DNA of 64,000 bases. Origin: Demequina soli. GTDB taxonomy: Bacteria > Actinomycetota > Actinomycetes > Actinomycetales > Demequinaceae. Below, one piece after another: positions 48,527-58,300 of the stretch; the first letter of the stretch is position 1; each line of letters begins with the position of its first letter. A program made the position numbers and the translations under genes. A model generated the notes under the pieces. That model saw only the letters and a list, made by a program, of their open reading frames with translations, was not told where the DNA came from and searched no databases. The DNA is taken from the NCBI RefSeq assembly GCF_000971195.1, contig NZ_BBLZ01000004.1, positions 310,001 to 374,000 on the forward strand, given 5' to 3'.

Positions 48527-49257
48527 TGACCGACACGAACGACGTCCTCATCACCGCGGACGACGTCTGGGCCGGCTACATCCCCGGCGTCTCCATCCTC
48601 AACGGCTGCACGCTCGAGGTGAAGCGCGGCGAGCTGGTCGGGATCATCGGCCCCAACGGAGCCGGCAAGTCGACGTTCCTCAAGGCGCTGTTCGGGCTGG
48701 TGCCCGTCACCGGCGGCTCGTTCAACCTCGACGGCGACGACATCACGAACCTCCGCGCCGACCAGCTCGTGCGCCGCGGCATCGGCTTCGTCCCCCAGAC
48801 GAACAACGTGTTCCCGTCGCTGACGATCGCGGAGAACCTCGAGATGGGCGCCTTCCAGGCCCCCAAGACGTACAAGCAGCGCCTCGAGGTGGTCGGCGAC
48901 CTGTTCCCCGTGCTCATCGACCGCAAGGACCAGCGGGCGGGCTCGCTCTCGGGTGGCGAGCGCCAGATGGTCGCCATGGCGCGCGCGCTCATGATGGACC
49001 CGAAGGTGCTGCTGCTCGACGAGCCCAGCGCCGGCCTCTCCCCCGCCCGCCAGGACGAGACCTTCGTCCGCACGCGTGCGATCAACCAGACCGGCGTCAC
49101 CGTCATCATGGTCGAGCAGAACGCCCGCCGCTGCCTGCAGATCTGCGACCGCGGCTACGTCCTCGACCAGGGCACGGCCGCCTACTCGGCGACCGGCCGC
49201 GAGCTGCTCAAGGACCCCAAGGTCATCGAGCTGTACCTCGGCACGCTCGGCGCGTAG
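48526..49257 (+). CDS. livF: Branched-chain amino acid-type ABC transporter ATPase LivF
   Basis: The 243-residue partner ATPase: GPNGAGKSTFLKALFGL (Walker A), RGIGFVPQTNNVFPSLTIAENLEMG with the Q-loop, LSGGERQMVAMARALM and LLLDEPSAGLSP (Walker B). LivF and LivG form the heterodimeric motor under LivH-LivM. This is the last plus-strand gene of the operon. The next gene, the binding lipoprotein, converges on it. Confidence 0.94.
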   Translation: MTDTNDVLITADDVWAGYIPGVSILNGCTLEVKRGELVGIIGPNGAGKSTFLKALFGLVPVTGGSFNLDGDDITNLRADQLVRRGIGFVPQTNNVFPSLTIAENLEMGAFQAPKTYKQRLEVVGDLFPVLIDRKDQRAGSLSGGERQMVAMARALMMDPKVLLLDEPSAGLSPARQDETFVRTRAINQTGVTVIMVEQNARRCLQICDRGYVLDQGTAAYSATGRELLKDPKVIELYLGTLGA

Positions 49258-49277
49258 CGCCTCGTCCCTCGCCCGCA

Positions 49278-49311
49278 GGCCCCGGCTCCACCCCCACGGT
49301 GGGCCGGGGCC
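49278..49311 (+). terminator. Hairpin terminator after livF
   Basis: GGCCCCGGC (49278-49286) pairs with GCCGGGGCC (49303-49311) across a 16-nt loop, 21 bp past the livF stop. Confidence 0.65.
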
Positions 49312-49364
49312 TTCCGCTTGCCCGGGGACGATGCGGGGGGCGCGGGGTGCACCTCCCCGCGACG

Positions 49365-49528
49365 CTCTCCGTTTTCACGGGGTTGCGAATCGGCCGCGGC
49401 GGATCATTGCGTCCATCGGGACGATGCGCGGGTTCCGTGCGCGTCTGGCGCCCCTCTGAGGGTGCCAGGCCGGCATGGCGGCCCTCATCGCGGCCCTCCC
49501 GCGTTCGCAACCACGTGAATTCGGAGAG
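49365..49528. repeat. 25-bp imperfect inverted repeat pair in the livF / binding-protein gap
   Basis: The stretch 49258-49632 (about 375 bp) holds no gene. Inside it, 49365-49389 (beginning CTCTCCG, ending GGTTGCGAA) is inverted at 49504-49528 with 22 of 25 matches, around a 114-bp spacer. The spacer contains a smaller hairpin (CTGGCGCCC/GGGTGCCAG, 49445-49468) and one copy of the GGACGATGCG 10-mer; a second copy is at 49326. The region also holds terminators on both flanks. A structured RNA or a repeat element are options. Confidence 0.7.
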
Positions 49529-49585
49529 CGCGCGGAACGGATCCCCGGGAGCCGCTCACCGCGCGGCGTGGCGCCCGGGAACGCG

Positions 49586-49617
49586 GGAAGGGCCCCGGCC
49601 GAAGCCGGGGCCCTTCC
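49586..49617 (-). terminator. Hairpin terminator after the binding-protein gene
   Basis: A perfect 14-bp stem, GGAAGGGCCCCGGC (49586-49599) with GCCGGGGCCCTTCC (49604-49617), and a CGAA tetraloop lies 16 bp past the stop of the minus-strand gene. Confidence 0.8.
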
Positions 49618-49632
49618 GTGAGGATCCGTCGA

Positions 49633-50907
49633 TCAGGAGGCGGACCAGGCGACCTCGTCCACGCGGTGCGGGACGTTGTTCTCGTCGTACTGGTACACGC
49701 CGATGATGGCGGTCGTGGGGTCGTTCTGGTCGTTGAACGAGCCGGCACCCGAGATCGACTTGTACGCGATCTCCGAGCCGTCGTTGATCAGACCCGAGCA
49801 CTCGACCCAGCCGGTGCACTCGGTGCCGCCGGTCGAGCCCGACACCGCGGCCATGTTGGCCTGGATGTCGTCGGGGGCCGAGGAGCCGCCCTTGAGCGCG
49901 GCCAGCGCGACGAGCATGACGGCGTCGTACGACTCGGGGCCGTAGGAGTAGTCGCTCAGCGTGCTGCCGTTGGCCTCGTCGAGACGCTTCTTGAAGGCGT
50001 CGTCGGCGGCGGCGCCGGGGATGGTGCCCTTGCCGCCCTCGAGCGTGCCCGGGTCGAAGGTCTCGGACCAGTCGGCCGTGTTGCCGTCCGTCATGTAGAT
50101 CTTCGTCGCGTCGTAGCCGGAGCTGACGAGGGCGGGGATGATCTGCGCGGTCTGGTTGAACGCGATCATGAGGATGGCGTCGGGGTTGGTCGCGAGGGCG
50201 TTCTGGACGTCCGCCTCGTAGTTGGTCGCCTTGGGGTCGATCTCCTGGCCCGAGGTGCCGTAGGTGATCGTGCCGCCGGCGGCCTCGACCGTCTCCTGGA
50301 CCACGTTCCGGAAGGAGGTGCCGTAGTCGTCGTTCTGGACGAGGACCGCGATGTTCTTCGCGCCGTCGGTCATCATCAGGTCGGCGACCGCCGCGCCCTG
50401 AGCCGTGTCCGGCGGGGCGGTGCGGAAGTAGTACGGCGAGTAGCCGGACAGCGACGTCGAGGTGTTGGCGGGCGACACCATGACGATGCCGGCCGCGTCG
50501 ACGTCGTCGATCACGTTGAGCGTCACCGAGGAGGACGCCGCGCCGATGATCGCGGACACGTTGTCCGAGATCAGGTCGTTGATCGACTGGGAGCCGATGG
50601 TCGGGTTGTCGGCGTCGGACGAGTCCGTCTCCTTGAGCGACACGTCCGCGCCGAAGATGCCGCCCGCCTCGTTGATCTCCGAGATGGCGAGCTTGACGCC
50701 GGCGATCTCCGGCGGGCCGAGGAACGCGAGCGAACCCGTGACCGGCAGGAACGTGCCGACCTTCAGGGGCTCACCCGACGCACCACCACCGGTGCTGGCG
50801 TCCGCGCTCGAGTCTCCGCTGCTGGAGTCCGTCGAGCACGCGGCGAGGGACAGGGTCGCGACGGCGGCGAATGCCGCGCCTCGCGCGATGGAGTTCCATC
50901 GTGCCAT
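49633..50907 (-). CDS. Substrate-binding lipoprotein, Leu/Ile/Val-binding (LivJ-like) family
   Basis: A 424-residue type I periplasmic-binding protein. From ATG 50907 (GGAGG about 7 nt upstream; the in-frame start 5 codons earlier overlaps that site) it has a lipoprotein signal peptide ending LSLAAC, so Cys is lipidated, then a Ser/Asp/Gly-rich linker. The fold begins LKVGTFLPVTGSLAFLGPPEIAGVKLA, typical of LivJ/AmiC-type proteins. It is very likely the binding protein of livHMGF although it is encoded on the opposite strand and converges with that operon, so the two are under separate promoters. Confidence 0.88.
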   Translation of the reverse strand: MARWNSIARGAAFAAVATLSLAACSTDSSSGDSSADASTGGGASGEPLKVGTFLPVTGSLAFLGPPEIAGVKLAISEINEAGGIFGADVSLKETDSSDADNPTIGSQSINDLISDNVSAIIGAASSSVTLNVIDDVDAAGIVMVSPANTSTSLSGYSPYYFRTAPPDTAQGAAVADLMMTDGAKNIAVLVQNDDYGTSFRNVVQETVEAAGGTITYGTSGQEIDPKATNYEADVQNALATNPDAILMIAFNQTAQIIPALVSSGYDATKIYMTDGNTADWSETFDPGTLEGGKGTIPGAAADDAFKKRLDEANGSTLSDYSYGPESYDAVMLVALAALKGGSSAPDDIQANMAAVSGSTGGTECTGWVECSGLINDGSEIAYKSISGAGSFNDQNDPTTAIIGVYQYDENNVPHRVDEVAWSAS

Positions 50908-50951
50908 GTTGTTTCCTCCCACTCGGCGAGATGATCTCGCCTCGGTTGACT

Positions 50952-50975
50952 CGCCACCGGCGATATCCGGTGGCG
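50952..50975. promoter_or_regulatory. 24-bp palindrome in the binding-protein leader
   Basis: CGCCACCGG (50952-50960) and CCGGTGGCG (50967-50975) pair across a 6-nt centre. It lies between a likely -10 box (TAGGTT, about 50988-50993 on the minus strand) and the start codon, so it would be in the mRNA leader. A second small palindrome, TCACGATTCCGTGA, is at 51024-51037, near the -35 region. Either may regulate the lipoprotein; no known consensus is recognised. Confidence 0.45.
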
Positions 50976-51067
50976 GTAAGCGTCAACCTAGCGTGGGAAG
51001 ATTTCACGTTCGCGTCGTGTCTATCACGATTCCGTGACAGAAAACGCCGTCCCCCGAACGGTTTGGG

Positions 51068-51697
51068 CTACTTTCCACCCATCTGCTCGATCACGGCCTC
51101 CGCGACCTCTCGCATCGTGAGACGGCGGTCCATCGAGGTCTTCTGGATCCAGCGGAAGGACTCGGGCTCGTTGAGCTTCATCTTCTCCATGAGCAGGCCC
51201 TTCGCGCGCTCGACCTTCTTGCGGGTCTCCATGCGCTCGGTGATGTCCGCGATCTCGTTCTCGAGCGCACGGATCTCGACGTAGCGCGACGCGGCGATCT
51301 CGACGGCGGGCAGCAGGTCTCCCGGCGTGAAGGGCTTGACCACGTACGCCATGGCGCCGGCGTCGCGCGCGCGCTCGACCAGCTCGGTCTGCGAGAAGGC
51401 GGTGAGCAGGACCACGGGCGCGATGCGCTCCTTCGCGATCTGCTCGGCCGCGGTGATGCCGTCCATCACGGGCATCTTCACGTCCATGACGACCACGTCG
51501 GGCTTGTGCTCGCGCGCGAGCGCGACGCCCTCCTCGCCGTTGGCGCCCTCGCCGACGACGTCGTAGCCGCCCTCGCGCAGGGTCTCGACGATGTCCATGC
51601 GGATCAGCGCCTCGTCCTCCGCGACAACGGCGCGACGCGCGCGCGTGGTGGCCGGGATCGCCGGCTCGGCCTGGGTGGTGTCGTTCGCATCAGTCAC
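51068..51697 (-). CDS. ANTAR-domain response regulator (PdtaR-like)
   Basis: The 209-residue protein has an N-terminal receiver domain (AEDEALIR acidic pocket near residues 27-33, phospho-acceptor Asp72 in VVMDVKMPVMDG, and conserved Lys in VVKPF) and a C-terminal ANTAR domain (about 140-205: RKKVERAKGLLMEKMKLNEPE, with the pattern that binds two-stem RNA terminator loops). PdtaR-type proteins act as antiterminators. GTG 51697 is chosen because it lies 7 nt after TAGGCT; longer starts would run into the tRNA region. Its location beside pyk and tRNA-Leu is common in actinobacteria. The partner kinase is not in the window. Confidence 0.92.
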   Translation of the reverse strand: MTDANDTTQAEPAIPATTRARRAVVAEDEALIRMDIVETLREGGYDVVGEGANGEEGVALAREHKPDVVVMDVKMPVMDGITAAEQIAKERIAPVVLLTAFSQTELVERARDAGAMAYVVKPFTPGDLLPAVEIAASRYVEIRALENEIADITERMETRKKVERAKGLLMEKMKLNEPESFRWIQKTSMDRRLTMREVAEAVIEQMGGK

Positions 51698-51704
51698 AGG
51701 CGAT

Positions 51705-51710
51705 AGCCTA
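51705..51710 (-). promoter_or_regulatory. -10 box (TAGGCT) for the leaderless response-regulator gene
   Basis: TAGGCT on the minus strand ends 7 nt before the GTG at 51697 and starts only 9 bp from the tRNA 5' end on the other strand. Confidence 0.6.
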
Positions 51711-51718
51711 GTGCCCCC

Positions 51719-51792
51719 GCCCCGGTAGCCCAACTGGCAGAGGCACGCGGCTCAAACCCGCGGTGTTGTGGGTTCGAATCCCACCCGGGGTA
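51719..51792 (+). tRNA. tRNA-Leu (anticodon CAA), 74 nt
   Basis: A cloverleaf folds with a 7-bp acceptor stem (GCCCCGG/CCGGGGT, first pair G-U), a D arm, a 5-bp anticodon stem (CGCGG/CCGCG) around loop CTCAAAC (anticodon CAA at 51753-51755, reading UUG), a T arm with GTGGG-TTCGAAT-CCCAC, and discriminator A73. The CCA end is not encoded. The variable region is only 5 nt (51763-51767), whereas tRNA-Leu normally has a long class II variable arm. Confidence 0.88.
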
Positions 51793-51856
51793 CGCATCGT
51801 TCCTGGGACGACGGTCCCGGTGACGCGCACGTCGCGGCCCGTGGGATGCTCGGAGC

Positions 51857-52327
51857 ATGACCACCACCGACACGCCCGCGGCGCACGCGCCGATGCACAT
51901 CGCGCTCGTGGCGCACGACAACAAGAAGGCCGAGCTGCTCGAGTGGGCCTCGTTCAACAAGGGCTCGCTCTCCCCGCACCACCTCTATGCGACGGGCACC
52001 ACGGGCACGATGCTCGAGTACGAGCTGGGCCTCAGGATCCACCGGTTCCTGTCGGGTCCTGTGGGAGGCGACCAGCAGATCGGTGCGCGCATCGCCGAGG
52101 GCCGGCTCGACATGCTCATCTTCTTCTGGGACCCGTTGGAGCCGCAGCCGCATGACCCGGACGTCAAGGCGCTGCTGCGCCTGGGCGCGCTGTGGAACAT
52201 CCCGATGGCCTCCAACGTCTCGACCGCGGACTTCCTCATCTCCTCGCCCCTGTTCGCGCAGGGCTACGAGCGCAAGGTGCCCGACCTGGGCCCGCGCGAC
52301 TGGGAGGAGATGCGCGAGGGCGACTGA
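51857..52327 (+). CDS. mgsA: Methylglyoxal synthase
   Basis: MgsA converts dihydroxyacetone phosphate to methylglyoxal and phosphate, a bypass of lower glycolysis under phosphate limitation. The 156-residue protein has [45 protein letters not shown] with catalytic Asp, and [20 protein letters not shown], followed by NVSTADFLI: essentially the full family signature. It converges with pyk. A 12-residue Thr/Ala-rich leader precedes the fold. A GATGCT element 6 nt before the ATG may be a leaderless -10 box. Confidence 0.96.
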   Translation: MTTTDTPAAHAPMHIALVAHDNKKAELLEWASFNKGSLSPHHLYATGTTGTMLEYELGLRIHRFLSGPVGGDQQIGARIAEGRLDMLIFFWDPLEPQPHDPDVKALLRLGALWNIPMASNVSTADFLISSPLFAQGYERKVPDLGPRDWEEMREGD

Positions 52328-52348
52328 CGCATCGTCCCGTGAACGACG

Positions 52349-52380
52349 AGGACCCCGCCGGCCGAGGCCGACGGGGTCCT
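52349..52380. terminator. Two-way hairpin terminator between mgsA and pyk
   Basis: AGGACCCCGCCGGC (52349-52362) pairs with GCCGACGGGGTCCT (52367-52380), one G-U pair and a 4-nt loop. It lies 21 bp after the mgsA stop and 20 bp after the pyk stop on the other strand. Confidence 0.75.
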
Positions 52381-52400
52381 GTCGTGTGCAGGCGTGGCGC

Positions 52401-53822
52401 TTAGCCGCGGACCTGACCGACCTTGTGCACGAAGATCGAGTTCGTGGTGCCGGGCACGCCCACCGGGGTGCCGGACACGACGACCACGTAGTCGCCGTCC
52501 ACCGCGCGGCCCGACTCCTTGAGGTAGGTGTCGACCAGCGTCACCATCTCGTCGGTCGAGTCGACCTTGTTGACGAGCTCGGCGTGGATGCCCCAGGAGA
52601 GCGCGAGGCGCTTCTGGGTGGCCGCGTCGGGCGTGAACGCCAGCATCGGGGTCGAAGGACGCAGGCGCGACATGCGCAGCGCCGAGTCGCCCGACTGGGT
52701 GAACGTCACGATGTACTTGATGTCGAGGTTCTCGGCGATCTCGGCCGCGGCGTGGGTGACGGCGCCACCGCGCGTGTGCGGGGTCGAGAGGTACGGCGCG
52801 ATGCGCGAGTAGCCCTTCTCCTCCGTGTTCTTCACGATGCGGGCCATGGTCTCGACCGTGACGATCGGGAAGTCGCCGACCGAGGTCTCGCCGGAGAGCA
52901 TGACCGCGTCGGTGCCGTCGAGGATCGCGTTGGCGCAGTCCGAGGTCTCGGCGCGCGTGGGGACCGGCGAGTGCGTCATCGACTCGAGGACCTGCGTGGC
53001 GACGATGACCGGCTTGGCCTGCGAGCGGCACAGCTCGATGGCGCGCTTCTGGACGAGCGGCACCTCCTCGAGCGGGAGCTCGACGCCGAGGTCGCCGCGG
53101 GCGACCATGACGCCGTCGAACGCGTCGACGATCTCGGCGAGGTTCTCGACGGCCTGCGGCTTCTCGACCTTCGCGATGACCGGGCGGACGATGCCCTCCT
53201 CGGCCATGATGCGGGCGACGTCGTCGTAGTCCTTGGCGGAGCGGACGAACGACAGGGCGATGAAGTCGGCGCCGAGGTGGAGGCCCCAGCGGAGGTCCTC
53301 CTCGTCCTTCTCCGACATCGCGGGGACCGACACGGCGACGCCCGGGAGGTTGATGCCCTTGTTGTTGGACACGGGGCCCGGGACGACGACCTTCGTCACG
53401 ACGTCGGTGCCGTCGACGACCTCGGTCACCTCGAGGCGGACCTTGCCGTCGTCGATGAGGAGGATGTCGCCGGGCTTGCAGTCGCCCGGGAGGCCCTTGA
53501 ACGTGGTGCCGCAGATGTCCTTGGTGCCCACCACGTCGCGCGTGGTGATCGTGAAGACGTCGTCGACGGCGAGCTCGTGCGGGCCGTCCGCGAACTTCTC
53601 GAGACGGATCTTCGGGCCCTGGAGGTCCACGAGGACGGCGACGTTGCGACCGAGCTCCTCGGCAGCCTGGCGGATGTTGCGGTAGACGTTCTCGTGCTCC
53701 TCGAAGGAGCCGTGGCTGCGGTTGATACGGGCGACATCCATGCCCGCCCCCACCAGCTTGCGCATCTGGTCGATCGGCGACGTGGCCGGTCCGATCGTGC
53801 AGACAATCTTCGCGTTACGCAT
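52401..53822 (-). CDS. pyk: Pyruvate kinase
   Basis: Pyk makes ATP and pyruvate from phosphoenolpyruvate. From ATG 53822 it has 473 residues: KIVCTIGPATSPIDQMRKLV, SHGSFEEH, LVDLQGPKIRLE, the active-site PVIAKVEKPQAVENL with catalytic Lys, VARGDLGVELP (Mg ligands), and RAETSDCANAILDGTDAVMLSGET. The C-terminal allosteric domain is present. A TTG three codons upstream is an alternative start; GGAG precedes the ATG. The gene is 15 bp after gltD, so it may share the gltBD transcript. Confidence 0.96.
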   Translation of the reverse strand: MRNAKIVCTIGPATSPIDQMRKLVGAGMDVARINRSHGSFEEHENVYRNIRQAAEELGRNVAVLVDLQGPKIRLEKFADGPHELAVDDVFTITTRDVVGTKDICGTTFKGLPGDCKPGDILLIDDGKVRLEVTEVVDGTDVVTKVVVPGPVSNNKGINLPGVAVSVPAMSEKDEEDLRWGLHLGADFIALSFVRSAKDYDDVARIMAEEGIVRPVIAKVEKPQAVENLAEIVDAFDGVMVARGDLGVELPLEEVPLVQKRAIELCRSQAKPVIVATQVLESMTHSPVPTRAETSDCANAILDGTDAVMLSGETSVGDFPIVTVETMARIVKNTEEKGYSRIAPYLSTPHTRGGAVTHAAAEIAENLDIKYIVTFTQSGDSALRMSRLRPSTPMLAFTPDAATQKRLALSWGIHAELVNKVDSTDEMVTLVDTYLKESGRAVDGDYVVVVSGTPVGVPGTTNSIFVHKVGQVRG

Positions 53823-53837
53823 GTTCTCCAACCTCGT

Positions 53838-55304
53838 TCAGGCGCGAAGCGCCGTCGTGTGCGCCGTCACCGGCGCCGGGAGCTCGGTGCTCCCTGACAA
53901 GTATTCATCTATGGCGGCCGCGGCCGCTCGTCCTTCCGCGATCGCCCAGACGACGAGGGACGCTCCGCGACCGGCATCGCCGGCCACGTACACGCCCTCC
54001 TGGGTGGTCGCGTAGTCGTGCGCGCGCTCGATCTGACCGCGCGTTGTCAACGCTACCTGGGACTGTGCCTGGAGGTTCGTGACCTCTGGCCCAGTGAAGC
54101 CCATCGCGATGAGGACCAGGTCCGCCGGGATCTCGCGCTCGGTCCCCGGGGTCGGGGTGCGGGATCCGTCGGGGTTGTACTGCGTCACGGCGACGCGGAG
54201 CGACCGCACGTGACCGTTCTCGTCGCCGAGGAACTCGACGGTGGACGCGAGGTAGTCGCGCTCTCCGCCCTCCTCGTGGCTCGAGGACACTTCGAAGAGC
54301 CGCGGGTCGGTGGGCCACGGCTGGCTGTCGGGACGCTCCGTCGGGGGCTTCTTGCCGATGGCGAGCGTGGTGACGCTCGCGGCGCCCTGGCGCAGGGCCG
54401 TGCCGATGCAGTCGGAGCCCGTGTCGCCGCCGCCGATGACGATGACGTGCTTGCCCTGGGCGTGGATCTGGTGCACGACCTCGTCGCCCGCGGCGGCCTG
54501 ATTGCCCTGGTGCAGGTACGGCATCGCGAAGTGGATGCCGTCGAGCTCGCGGCCCGGGATCGGCAGGTCGCGCTCGACCGGGGCGCCCGTGGCGATGAGC
54601 ACGGCGTCGTAGCGGGCGCGCAGGTCGTCCCAGGTGATGTCGGTGCCGATCGTCACGCCCGTGCGGAAGCGGGTGCCCTCGCGGTCCATCTGCGCCACGC
54701 GGCGGTCGATGACGTGCTTCTCCATCTTGAAGTCCGGCACGCCGTAGCGGAGCAGGCCGCCGATGCGGTCGTCCTTCTCGTACACCGCGACCGTGTGGCC
54801 GGCGCGCGTGAGCTGCTGGGCGGCCGCCATGCCGGCGGGGCCCGAGCCGACCACGGCCACCGTCTTGCCGGTGTGGCGCTGCGCGATGTGCGGCGTGACG
54901 TTGCCGTCCTCGAACGCGCGCTCGATGATCTCGACCTCGACGTTCTTGATGGTGACGGCGGGCTGGTTGATGCCCAGCACGCACGACGTCTCGCACGGCG
55001 CCGGGCAGATGCGGCCCGTGAACTCCGGGAAGTTGTTGGTCGCGTGGAGCCGCTCGATGGCGTCGGCGTACTGGCCGCGCCACACGAGGTCGTTCCACTC
55101 GGGGATGAGGTTGCCCAGCGGGCAGCCCTGGTGGCAGAAGGGGATGCCGCAGTCCATGCATCGTCCGGCCTGGCGCTTGAGGACCACCTCGTCGCGCCCC
55201 AGCTCGTCCTTGACCTCGCTCCAGTCGCGCAGGCGGACGGGAACGGGACGGTACGGCGGGACCTCCCGCTCGCGCACCTTCAGGAATCCACGCGGGTCAG
55301 CCAC
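53838..55304 (-). CDS. gltD: Glutamate synthase [NADPH] small subunit
   Basis: GltD takes electrons from NADPH through FAD and 4Fe-4S clusters to GltB. The 488-residue protein has the N-terminal Cys sets [22 protein letters not shown] and CPAPCETSC for the clusters, [17 protein letters not shown] for [18 protein letters not shown] for NADPH, and [18 protein letters not shown] at the C-terminus. The GTG start overlaps gltB by 8 bp. This is the NADPH-dependent bacterial form of GOGAT. Confidence 0.96.
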   Translation of the reverse strand: MADPRGFLKVREREVPPYRPVPVRLRDWSEVKDELGRDEVVLKRQAGRCMDCGIPFCHQGCPLGNLIPEWNDLVWRGQYADAIERLHATNNFPEFTGRICPAPCETSCVLGINQPAVTIKNVEVEIIERAFEDGNVTPHIAQRHTGKTVAVVGSGPAGMAAAQQLTRAGHTVAVYEKDDRIGGLLRYGVPDFKMEKHVIDRRVAQMDREGTRFRTGVTIGTDITWDDLRARYDAVLIATGAPVERDLPIPGRELDGIHFAMPYLHQGNQAAAGDEVVHQIHAQGKHVIVIGGGDTGSDCIGTALRQGAASVTTLAIGKKPPTERPDSQPWPTDPRLFEVSSSHEEGGERDYLASTVEFLGDENGHVRSLRVAVTQYNPDGSRTPTPGTEREIPADLVLIAMGFTGPEVTNLQAQSQVALTTRGQIERAHDYATTQEGVYVAGDAGRGASLVVWAIAEGRAAAAAIDEYLSGSTELPAPVTAHTTALRA

Positions 55305-58300
55305 CGGTCACCTCCAGGAACTCGGCCCACGCACCGGGGGCGGTGAGATCGCCGCCACGGGCGTCGAGCTCGGACAGCGCCTCGCGGACGCGTGCGTACT
55401 GTGCGGGCAGGATGCGCGTGAACCGCGCAACCGTCATCGGCCAGTCGGCGAGCAGCTCGCGCGCCACCGGCGAGTGGGTCTCGGCCTCGAACCGCTCGAC
55501 GAGCGTGCGGACGATGACCTGGTCCTCGGGGTCGAGCGGGCTCAGCGTGAGCTCCCCCGAGGCCACGGACTGCGCGTTGACGCGCTCGGGCCGCAGGTCG
55601 AGCACGTAGGCCGTGCCTCCCGACATGCCTGCGCCCAGGTTGCGGCCCGTGCGGCCGAGGATCACGGCCGTGCCGCCGGTCATGTACTCGAGGCCGTGGT
55701 CGCCCACGCCCGACACGACCGCGGTCACGCCCGAGTTGCGGACGAGGAAGCGCTCGCCGACCTGGCCGCGCAGAAGGATCTCTCCCCCGGTGGCGCCGTA
55801 GCCGACCACGTTGCCCGCGATGACGTCGCGCGTCTCGTCGAGCATGGACTCGCGGGCGGGACGCACGACGATGCGGCCGCCGGACAGGCCCTTCGCGACG
55901 TAGTCGTTCGCGTCGCCCTCGAGGCGCAGCGTGATGCCGCGCGGGACGAACGCGCCGAACGACTGGCCGGCGCTGCCGCGGAACGTCACGTCGATCGTGT
56001 CGTCCGCGAGGCCCTCGCCGCGGTAGCGGCGCGTGACCTCGTAGCCGAGCATCGTGCCGACGGTGCGGTTGATGTTGCGCACGTCGCTGACGATGCGGAC
56101 GGGCTCGCCGCGCTCGAGCGCGGGCTGGGCCTGCGCGATGAGCGTGTTGTCGAGCGCCTCGTCGAGGCCGTGGTCCTGCGTCGTCGAGTTCATGAGCGCC
56201 GCGCCGGCCTTGGGACGCGCGAGGATCGGCGCGAGGTCGAGACCCTGCGCCTTCCAGTGCGCGATCGCGGCGCGGGTCTCGAGCGCCTCGACGTGGCCCA
56301 CGGCCTCCGCGATGGAGCGGAAGCCGAGCGCCGCGAGGTGCTCGCGGACCTGCGTCGCGATGAACTCGAAGAAGGTCTCGACGAACTCCGGCTTGCCCGA
56401 GAAGCGCGAGCGCAGCTCGGGGTTCTGGGTGGCGACGCCCACCGGGCAGGTGTCGAGGTGGCAGACGCGCATCATGATGCAGCCCTCGACCACCAGCGGG
56501 GCGGTCGCGAAGCCGAACTCCTCGGCGCCCAGCAGGGCGGCGATGACGACGTCGCGGCCGGTCTTCATCTGGCCGTCGACCTGGACCACGATGCGGTCGC
56601 GGAGGTCGTTGAGCACGAGCGTCTGCTGGGTGTCGGCGAGGCCGATCTCCCACGGGGCGCCGGCGTGCTTGAGCGAGTTCAGCGGGCTCGCGCCGGTGCC
56701 GCCGTCGTGTCCCGAGATGAGGACCACGTCGGACTTGCACTTGGCGACGCCCGCGGCGATGGTGCCGACGCCGACCTCGGCCACCAGCTTGACGTGGACG
56801 CGCGCCTTGGGGTTGGCGTTCTTCGCGTCGTGGATCAGCTGCTTGAGGTCCTCGATCGAGTAGATGTCGTGGTGCGGCGGCGGGGAGATGAGGCCCACGC
56901 CGGGGGTCGCGTGGCGGGTCTCGGCCACCCACGGGTAGACCTTGTTGCCCGGCAGCTGGCCGCCCTCGCCGGGCTTGGCGCCCTGCGCGAGCTTGATCTG
57001 GATGTCGTCCGCGTTGACCAGGTACTCGCTCGTGACGCCGAAGCGGCCCGACGCGATCTGCTTGATCGCGGAGCGGCGCTCGGGGTCGTACAGGCGCTCG
57101 ACGGGCTCGCCGCCCTCGCCGGTGTTGGAGCGGCCGCCGAGGCGGTTCATCGCGATCGCGAGCGTCTCGTGCGCCTCCTGCGAGATGGAGCCGTACGACA
57201 TGGCGCCCGTGTTGAAGCGCTTGACGATCTCGCTGATCGGCTCGACCTCGTCGATGTCGACGGCGGGCAGGCCCGAGTTGAGCTCGAGCAGGCCGCGCAG
57301 CGTCATGAGGCGCTTGGACTGCTCGTCGACGCGGTCCGTGTACTCCTGGAACACGTCGTAGCGGCGGGTGCGCGTCGAGTGCTGGAGCTTGAACACCGTC
57401 TCCGGGTCGAACAGGTGCTCCTCGCCGTCGCGGCGCCACTGGTACTCGCCGCCGGTGCGCAGGCGCTGGTGCGGCGGCAGCTCGCCGGACGCCGGGTACG
57501 CGTCGGCGTGGCGGGCCGCGACCTCCGCGGCGACCACGTCGAGCCCGACGCCGTCGATCTGGCTGGGGGTGCCGTTGAAGTGAAGGTCGACGAGCTCCTT
57601 GGACAGGCCGATCGCCTCGAACACCTGCGCGCCGCGGTAGGACGCCATGGTGGAGATGCCCATCTTGGACATGATCTTGAGGACGCCCTTGCCGAGCGCC
57701 TTGATGAGGTTCCGCGTCGCCTTCTCGGGGGTGACGTCGCCGAGGTAGCCGCGGTTGGCGAGGTCCTCGACCGTCTCCATCGCGAGGTACGGGTTGACGC
57801 AGCCCGCGCCGTAGCCGATGAGGAGCGCGACGTGGTGGACCTCGCGGACGTCGCCGGCCTCGACGACCATCGACAGCTGAGTGCGGCGGTGCGTGCGCAC
57901 GAGGTAGTGGTGCACGGCCGACGTGAGCAGCAGCGACGGGATGGGCGCGAGGTCCGGGTTCGCGTCGCGGTCGGACAGCACGAGGAAGGACACGCCGTCC
58001 TCGATCGCCTCGTCGACCTCGCGGAAGATCTCCGACAGGCGCTGGTCGAGCGCCTCGGCGCCGCCCTTGACCGGGTACAGGCCGCGGATCTTGCGCGCCG
58101 AGAACACCCCGCGACGCTTGGGGTCGCGGTCGATGTGCAGGATCTTCGCGAGCTCGTCGTTGTCGATCACCGGGAAGTCGATGATGATCTTGCGCGCGTG
58201 CTCGGGGGTCGCGTCGAGCAGGTTCGGCTCGGGGCCGAGCGCGCCGCCGATCGCAGTGACGATCTCCTCGCGGATGGAGTCCAGCGGCGGGTTGGTCACC

